Source: Halicephalobus mephisto (Eukaryota; Nematoda; Chromadorea; Rhabditida; Panagrolaimidae). From it: a stretch of 64,000 nucleotides of DNA. The notes beneath the pieces are model-generated. The model was not told the DNA's origin. It saw nothing but the letters and a program-made list of their open reading frames with translations, and did not search any database. The first letter of the stretch is position 1. Every line of letters starts with the position of its first letter. Shown piece after piece: positions 56,751 through 64,000 of this stretch. The position numbers and the translations under genes were made by a program. The stretch lies in contig SWDT01000001.1 in NCBI GenBank assembly GCA_009193035.1, positions 2,108,001 to 2,172,000 of the forward strand. Direction: 5' to 3'.

Positions 56751-58904
56751 TTTAAATGGTCGTAAAAGAAGTTTTTTCTGACAAAAAATAAAGCTGAAGC
56801 AATTGACATTGAGTTTTATTGAATCCGGAAAAAAACAGAAAGCCGAAAAGATGGATATCAACAAAGCCGCAATTAAGTTTAAGAGATAAGAAAAATTGCA
56901 ACTAGAAGAAAGATTTCAGACAAAAATATCATATGGAATGTGATGGGATTATTTTTTGAGATCCTTGAGAAAATATGCCGAGGTCAAATTTGCTGCAGGA
57001 GTACAAAGAAAATAGATAAAAAATTACGGATCGTATTTCAAGAGAGAGAGCGGGGTTAACAAAGAGTGCTGCGATTATCTATTTGGCCGTTCTAGATTTT
57101 CGTTAAATTCCACGAACTTTGAGGAATTTATCAGAGTAAATTAGCCATGAACTGGGATATTTGTTTTCTTTATTCAGGGTCATGGAATTTCGCTTATGGA
57201 TCAGAAACCCTCCGGTCTAACAGGAAAACTATTTGTGCTTCATTTAGCAGGGATTCTGTTTTTCAAAAGTAACTATAATCGCTACGTAAATTGTTAGGAC
57301 ATGCTCTGTTAGACATCAATGTAAAGTCAAATGGTCTCCTGGTAAGAACGAAATCGAAAGCTGGAGTTTACGTGTCTAAATTTGGTCACGTCCACATCAT
57401 GGTCAATTGCCCCTGGGCCTCTTCCCCGGGAGAGTTTTTGATGACTTTCAACAAAAGTTAGCTGTAGGCGGTAATCGTCCCGTGCCTGGCATTCCTATTC
57501 CCACGTACTAGTAAGAATCGTTAAACACGGAAGGCAGAATTCGTGGAGAGTCATTTAAATTCCAGACCTTCATTTTCATCGAACAAATGAAACAATTAAG
57601 TTGCCAGAATCTTTTTGCAAGACGTATGACACATCAAGTGTGTTCAAACTTCGCTCCAGAAACAAAAATAATTTTGTTAAACCCTTTGTTTGCCATGCCG
57701 AACATTCCCTAGGGTAGAAATGTGACAAAAAGACCAAAGAGTTGAAAAATGAAGCAACAGCATGAGGGAAAATTCCTCAGGCATTGTTTCGGCAAACTCG
57801 GAACCGAAACATTTACCTGGACCCGGTTTAGAGGAACATCTGCATTAAGAACAGTCTATAAAGAGAGATTGATTTTTTAAAAGAGCATAAAATGCTAATC
57901 TCCAAGGAAAATGCAGTCTAAAAAACACTAAAGACACAAATTGTCAGATTTTTAATAAAAACACATTTAGAAAAATCTCGAACGTGATGAGCACAATTTG
58001 GAGGACGCAGATGGTCAAGCTCCGGATTAATCAAATTATCGAACAAAAAGAGGTTTCCAAATATCGGGATGGAATGTTGAGGACAGGTCGGAAAAGAAAA
58101 TCGATCGGAAAACCCGAAAAAAACCAAGCCCTGATAAAGGCGTGCTTTTCCGGTTGTTGTGATCTGACTCATCACTATTTCTGCTTCTGTTATGCTTACA
58201 ACCTTCCATGAGACTTTACAAAAAGCCAAAAGAAATCAGGGGGCATGGAAAACGTCGAATGACAAAAACATAGATAATGGTTCGAGCGAGAAACACAATT
58301 CTACAAAAACGAGAAATTGGGCTAATCCTCTACGTTGACAGTTTATTCAAAAGACGTCTCCTGCTATCCTCAAGTAGCAAAACAGGAATGTAGGGGATAT
58401 TGGGTTGGGGATAACAACGATAAATCCCGTTCAATTTTCCAAGCTTAACCGAGAAATGAATCGTTTGTGGACGGGAAAAAGACAAATCTCCCGAGTGCGT
58501 AAATCCGAATACAAAAGTTGAAAGTGCTAGACAGTGTGACACGCTCTTCCGAGGGAAAAATTGTTATATTTTCTTTGCTCTTGATGAAACGGATGAAAGC
58601 ACAGCAAGACAACCCTTATATTGTTTTCGTGTCCTAGCACATGAGACTATCGATGACTAGCTGTTGTAATGATTAATAAAAAAGATCGATAAGTGTTCAA
58701 GTGAGAGAAGCGTCACTCACCTACACCATAATTCCGAACTGGTAATCCCTCTTGTAAACACAGCTCAGCGAACAGTTAGTGTATTTTGTGGAATGAGAAA
58801 CCACTTCCCATCACGAAATTCGTTGATGAACCCACTCATTTCCAAGGACAAATGGAAATCCGTGTAAAAACCAATCTAGGATGGAAATAAAAGAGGTTTC
58901 TTCC

Positions 58905-59020
58905 ACTTTTCCTACTATTGCAAACTTGATTACTGCCAAACAAATGTACTATAGAAGACCACGTCATTGATCAAGTTAGGAAGGGAAGCGTGGGCCACGT
59001 CAAAGCTCGCGATAATGGAA
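58905..59020. repeat. Diverged repeat, copy 2
   Basis: Partner of the block at 56620-56750, direct orientation, ~2.3 kb apart. The frame that is open in copy 1 is interrupted here, so similarity is at the DNA level. It could be a degenerate transposon fragment or an old local duplication. Confidence 0.45.
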
Positions 59021-59719
59021 CCTTGATTATCACAAAATGGGTTTTTGATCTTCAAAACGGAAATCAAACTGTTTTAGGTCCATCTTAAGGAGGACAAGGG
59101 TTAATCCTTTTTCCCATAAACAATCAGTCTGTCTGAAATCCAAATACGCAAAGTAAACAAAGTCAGGAACAAAACTGCCAACTTGAACTGTCAAAAGTTT
59201 GGAGAACTCTTAAATGGCAAGCAATCAATGTTTTCGCTATTGCTAGACAGTTAAGCAAAGGAGTGGCACCATCAACAAGGGTGGAAAGTAAAAATCTCTT
59301 TACAAAAGTGTTTTCAAGAGAGCTTATTGGATAAGTAGTATTGGTTTGTCAACAATATACCCAGAGGTCGAGTCAAAAGCAAAAAGATTGATCGGGGCGA
59401 TAGACAGGAACAATGCCACATTGGTCAGCCGTCGGGGGATTCCTTCCATCAATTGTTGATTGATTTATTCATCTTTTCCCACAAGAAGCAGATTAGTCGC
59501 ATTATCAACAGGTATTTAAAAATCATAAATTACCAAATAAAACCCAATCAATGCAAGTTAATTTTATTGTTTAAGCTGCAATCATGATATAAAAGATCAT
59601 GTCAAGGATATGCTATCCTTTCTTAAACTAGACTCCTCACTTCCTTTTATTTATCCGGAAGATCTTAATTCTCTTCAACAGAGAGCTGCAATCATTGATC
59701 TATAGAATTTTCTGTTAGA

Positions 59720-60916
59720 ATGCGTTTTTATTTCTGCAAATTATTGTTTAAACTTAATCAATGTACAAAGAAATTTTCTACTTTTTTCAAAACAAATAAA
59801 TCTCATCTAACAAATGTACTTATTATTATTATTTATTTTGCAATAGCTGTGTTTCTAATGAAAATGGCCTTGTATTATTCGGACCAAAGGGAAATAGAAA
59901 GTTCTTTATTCCTTCATAAACGACCTATTGTCGAATACGTCATTCAGAAGATGAAAGAGTCGACAACCGAAAAAACCAAAACCTTGATCTATAAAGACGC
60001 TTTTGAGAAAGCTTTCATGGGGAATAGTGATGTAAGTAGGAATTACAGTTCCTATTACCCCGATTGGAACTACCTTTGTCGAAATCACTTCTCCAGCTGT
60101 ACTTCCCGGTTACCTTCCAAGTTCATCTCACGTCTTAAGGTTGTGAAAACTTGTCAATTTTAATTAATTAATCTCCTTCCTGTTCAGGTGGCTCCTCAAC
60201 ACAAGATTCTAGTTTGTCCGATTACCGGTAACCTGGCTGCTTTTCTAAAGAAAACAGTCTGTTTTTTATTCGATGAAGAGACGAATGGCAATAAAACGTT
60301 CTCTGATGATTCTGCGGACGAGAACTTATGCAAGGAACGAAATAATGTAGATAACTTTAAAGATTTCGAGATCTTCTATCCAGAAGCTCCGGTTGGATGG
60401 AAGTACATTGCAATCGTGAGAGATCCTGTCGATCGATTCCTCTCGAGATTCTTGGCAGAATGTATAATGGGTCAAGAAAGCTGCTATGGATGTGGTGCAA
60501 ATATGACTTGCTTCCTGGAGATGCAGAAAAATCTCTTCACTAAATTCCATAAAGACATAGATGCATATATAGAAGTAGGAGAGGTTGAAAGTTCTTTCTT
60601 GCCCCAAACATGGCACTGTGATTTTGACAAGCCTTTCGAAGAGGTCTTTTACTCCAGCAAAATCATCACAGCAGAAGAATCTGCAAATCGATTGATAGAG
60701 CTCTTCAGGTCACAGAATGTCTCCAGAAGTGCTCTGTGGAACATTGAAAATAGGTTCCAATTCAATGAAAACGAAGAAGCATCTCAGATCAAAGAATTTC
60801 TAGAAAAACGGTTTTATAGTAATGATTATTTAATAGAATTATTAGTATCATGTTATTATTGGGATTTTGTTATATTAAATTTCCCTTTCCCAAAATTGAG
60901 AAGCTTAAGAAAATAA
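59720..60916 (+). CDS. Golgi carbohydrate sulfotransferase (Sulfotransfer_2, nematode group), 382 aa
   Basis: Two exons (59720-60139, 60188-60916). A type II membrane protein: a basic N-terminus, then the anchor NVLIIIIYFAIAVFLMKMAL and a short stem. The luminal domain has the 5'-phosphosulfate-side segment APQHKILVCPITGNLAAFLKKT and the 3'-phosphate-binding motif WKYIAIVRDPVDRFLSRFLAECI (RDP...R..S), both for the donor PAPS. Cysteines in SCYGCGANMTC are typical of the nematode group. The enzyme would transfer sulfate to a glycan, probably chondroitin-like or related; the substrate is not shown. C. elegans has many such genes, mostly uncharacterised. The C-terminal end (YYWDFVILNFPFPKL) is AT-rich at codon third positions but stays in frame. 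Confidence 0.88.
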
Positions 60917-63900
60917 AAATTTCAACTTTTTGAAGATTTTCTAAAAATCAAATTCAAAAGTGTCGAGAAATCTAGCATATTGAGATCCTACGATGAGGTT
61001 GAATTGAATTTTTCCACAGTGGATCGATAAATCTCCGAGCCATTCCCCGTAACATAAAACAAGATGCTTTATGTGTTCAACTCCTTGGAATATTGCCCAT
61101 AAAATTTAAAAGATAACATCAAACTCCCTTTTTGATTTTTATTTTGAAGTCCTGTGTACTGTAGCTCGAAACCAGGTGCTAACTCCCCAAAGAAGAGCAG
61201 CTAGAATGTCAATCAACTCTATCACCTATCGTATTATAGCAGTCGTAAAAATATTTTTGTTGCTGTTTCGGCGGCATACTTTTGATTTTAGCGACAAATA
61301 CAAGAGGTGCGTCAAACGGACCTGTAATGGCTTTGCGTGATTTACAACCACTCTAAGGCAAATTAATGATAACTCTTTCTCTCTTAGATTTATACTAGGT
61401 CCAGAAAATTCCTACAAAAACTTTTTCAACAATGATTTGTGGACTGACAGTCTGTAATTCCTTGTGGAGTTGAAGAAAAGAGCTTCCGCCGAGAATGAAC
61501 ATTAAAAAGACTAATTTTTCCGTTGTGGATTGATTTCCTTCTGACAGTTCCAGTCCGTTGAGAGACAATGTTTTGCGGTCTCCGAGTTGATGGGTAGACG
61601 ACCTCCTGCCGAGAATCGCTTTCGGCCACCTATTTATCACTCTTGTTCTTACAACTAAGAAAATAAATCTAACTTCCATATTTCATCTTTTTTCGATGAG
61701 ATTTGAAATCGCAAAACTGACTTTGTTGAGAAAATCGAGCATTTCGACATCTGAATGGAGATCCAGCCTCAGTACGGAAACTTTGCAAACATGCAAAATT
61801 TAAATGGCATTTCTATAACAGGAAAGTGGCTAATGTCGTTGAAATCGTTCAATTCCCCGAAGACACTCTTAAAATTTTATGAAATTACCTTTTTCTTCCA
61901 AATTTAAGTTTCCTTGATACGCCAAATTTATATAAATTTTATTGTCTCTTCTCTCCGACTCGTATAATGTTCTTCTGATTCACGTCGGAGATGCCGATTA
62001 TCGTCTTGTTGATGAGTCGTAAAAGCAGAACAAGAAATGTTCTGCACCTCGGTCGGAGAGGGATTAAAAACAGTCCCGAGAAAAGCTTATCAGCACCCAA
62101 GATATAGCGGCATTTCTTTGAACTCCAAGTATCGGTAAATAGACGACGAAGTAACTAGTTCCATTAAAATAATACCCCTTCGTTTGAAATCTAGGTGTGA
62201 TGGAATCAATTTCCTTCTCAAACTTGATCAATGATTGGCCATAAACTTTCATGGTTTATTTTTCTTTTCTCGGTTGTTGGTGGTCAGGTCTGAAGTGATA
62301 GACTTGGCATAACATGATGGCTTAGATGGAAAATGAGATAGCGTTTTCAGTAAACGGACGTCAAACATTTAATTTTGATTGATCATCATTGATAGTAATC
62401 AATGTGTATCCATCCTGCTAAAGTTGATTGCTGCCAGCTCCGCAGGAATTTGTCAGATTTTTAATTGGAGCGATTTGGCGATAAGATTTAATATATTGCT
62501 TTAGATTCGAAAAATATGTTTGGTGATAGTTTCGATACTCTACTTCCCCTAAAAATAAATTGTAAAAAGTGCGACCCTGGTTATAAAAGTAATAATAAGT
62601 GTGGCCATAAAATTGATGAATAGCTCCAGCCATGAGAAGAGACATTGTAATGAAAAACATTGCACCTTTTCATTGGCGGTTTCTTTTTCAAGGCAGGTTC
62701 CGATCCATGATCGTTTTGATGAATGGGATTCTAGCCAGATTCTCACATCAATTTCTTCCAAGGGCGTTTTTTGTAACTTTTTAGGCGGAAGTGTAATCCA
62801 AGATCTACCCCCATGACTACTTCCTGTCCCCCTATTGTTTATATTTAATGTTGACACCACCTGTAGAAAATTATACATATTTATCGCAGATAAAATGGAT
62901 CGTGGCCGTGCTTCTGGTTGTCAGTTCTCTTATGTCGAAAGTCCGCCTCGATGATTAATTAATGTGCGAAAAATCTGATTGATGAGCGCAACTGCGCGAC
63001 AACAGCCGCCGCGTCAATTTTCTACGGCGTTCCTCCTTGTTCTCTAGTTACGAGTAGGTCCTTTGGAAAAACAAAAATATGTATAAACTGCATATTTTAT
63101 CACTCTCGACATGTAATTTGTTCGTTCCTACGGTCGAGAGGAAGCAATTTTCAGAGCTTAGTACAGTATTAGGCCGGAGGATCGAGCGTTTTGAGAGGGG
63201 ATCAGCCGCGAACATGCACTCGATAGGAAAGTATTAAGCGGCTAATTTCGCTTTGTCGGTGATTCTTTGCTTTCCGGATGATCGTTTCCGTAAACCGCTT
63301 AAGAGCTTCAAATGGTTATATTAAATAAATAATAATGCTCTAATAGAGATAATCGCGTTTCCTTGCTCGCACGGCTTTCAACTGCTGATCCCCTGCCCAA
63401 CCGTGACATAAATGTCCCAATTGTTGCTAGTCTTCATTTGTTTTTACCGCCTACTTTTAATTTCTTGAGATCGATTCATTAATCCGATTACCGAGTGTTT
63501 TCTGATTTCTCAAAGTTCTCTGCCGTGAGTGAAACCTGTTCGGCACGCGTTTTTGCACTATTTTCTTTTTCATCGCGACAAAAACGGTTGTCAGTATAAA
63601 CTGGTAATCGGTTGCGACACATCTCTTAGATGATCCATCTCAAATTCCAAATTCCGGGGGGCTCGTCAAAAAAGCGAGCAATTGTCACTTCCCATTTAGG
63701 TCTTTACTTTGAGGCTCACCCATCTCATTTGTTAATTGGATTAACGCCTTATGATGTTTTCAAATTCGATAAGTCATGTCGATTTTGAATTTCCCAGAAA
63801 AATTAGTTAGTTATTCGACAGGGTAAGTCCTTAGACGCAAAAAACGCGATAAAGTTTTCTTAAACGGAAAAAACTAAACACTTTTGGCAGCAATTGTGGA

Positions 63901-64000
63901 ACTGCTATTCAGGGCTCTACAATAATATCAAAATCCATAGAATTCGCTAGGTTTGAACTCGATGGATTTCAGTATTTGAGGGTACTTGACGAGTAAAGTC
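60917..64000. other. 3.1 kb region with no well-supported gene
   Basis: Possible minus-strand exons, all uncertain: 62872 to ~62680 (NRGTGSSHGGRSWITLPPKK..., between a CTACAG acceptor and an AAG|GTGCAA donor), an 80-codon frame 62654-62418 with a signal-like start and Tyr-rich body, 62240-62064, and 61650-61426. Several frames are open on the same bases, so I cannot choose. Short inverted copies of CTCTCCGAC lie at 61951-61959 and 62052-62060. From about 62,980 the DNA is CpG-richer (GCGCAACTGCGCGAC, GCCGCCGCG), which could mark a promoter or enhancer of a gene beyond the window. Confidence 0.35.

Larger units (their letters stand above)
56420..59719. other. 3.3 kb gene-poor region with a diverged duplicated segment
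   Basis: No gene is well supported. Part of 56500-56760 is open and ends in a hydrophobic stretch (IIKVVFLIFVIVSMFTVG), but it aligns as DNA to 58830-59030, where the frame is broken, so both look like copies of a repeat. A perfect 8-bp stem (TGTTTCGG/CCGAAACA) lies near 57785-57811. Other open frames (57918-58229, 58330-58542) occur on both strands without splice partners. Confidence 0.4.

Noticed and set aside
63000..63250. CpG-rich tail of the window as coding exons
   Set aside because: No frame longer than a few dozen codons with splice sites; at most a promoter-like segment.

Overview
The window is nuclear DNA from a rhabditid-type (chromadorean) nematode. The genes are compact, and most introns are about 40-50 nt with GT...TTTCAG or TTTTAG ends. 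Start codons often follow a polypyrimidine-AG suited to trans-splicing. The gene families include cuticle collagens, SRSX chemoreceptors, nematode carbohydrate sulfotransferases and a probable SXP/RAL-2 protein. I joined exons by hand from splice signals and reading phase. For every model given an exact length, the exon lengths sum to a multiple of three. The species cannot be named from the sequence.

Layout. 1-15,200: the 3' part of a TM2D1 gene (-), then on the + strand TAF10, an unrecognised 404-aa protein, a Spinster-type MFS transporter, AP-1 mu, a 2 kb gap, a SEL-5/AAK1-type NAK kinase and an SLC13/NAC transporter. 15,500-17,740: a small Tyr-rich secreted protein (+) and an IL-17-like cytokine (-). 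17,740-27,900: long gaps around a JNK-type MAP kinase (-) and an SLC22 transporter (+). 27,900-36,250: a GlcAT/GLCT glucuronyltransferase, four SRSX GPCRs in tandem and a small hydrophilic protein, all +. 36,250-39,600: an AT-rich gap. 39,600-42,400: the V-ATPase accessory subunit Ac45 (VHA-19 type), a single-pass membrane protein (-) with an apparent one-base frame error, and a small coiled-coil gene. 42,400-46,100: two cuticle collagens and a His-rich secreted protein, all -. 46,300-51,000: a Ly6/three-finger GPI-type protein, an acidic disordered protein with an N-terminal Cys cluster, and an interrupted SXP/RAL-2-like gene. 51,600-56,420: a secreted cystine-knot preproprotein and an FGD-type RhoGEF (DH-PH-FYVE-PH), both -. 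56,420-59,720: a gap with a diverged duplicated segment. 59,720-60,916: a sulfotransferase. 60,917-64,000: no gene I can support well.

The genes do not form one pathway. Themes are membrane traffic and endolysosomes (AP-1, SEL-5, Spinster, Ac45, FGD), secreted signals (the IL-17-like cytokine and the cystine-knot protein), chemoreception (SRSX) and cuticle or extracellular matrix (collagens, glucuronyltransferase, sulfotransferase). The items most worth a second look are the two cystine-knot-like ligands, the FGD protein whose FYVE finger lacks its lipid-binding basic motif, the unrecognised 404-aa gene, the two GC-AG introns, two in-frame stop-free short introns, and the likely homopolymer error at 41,466-41,471.
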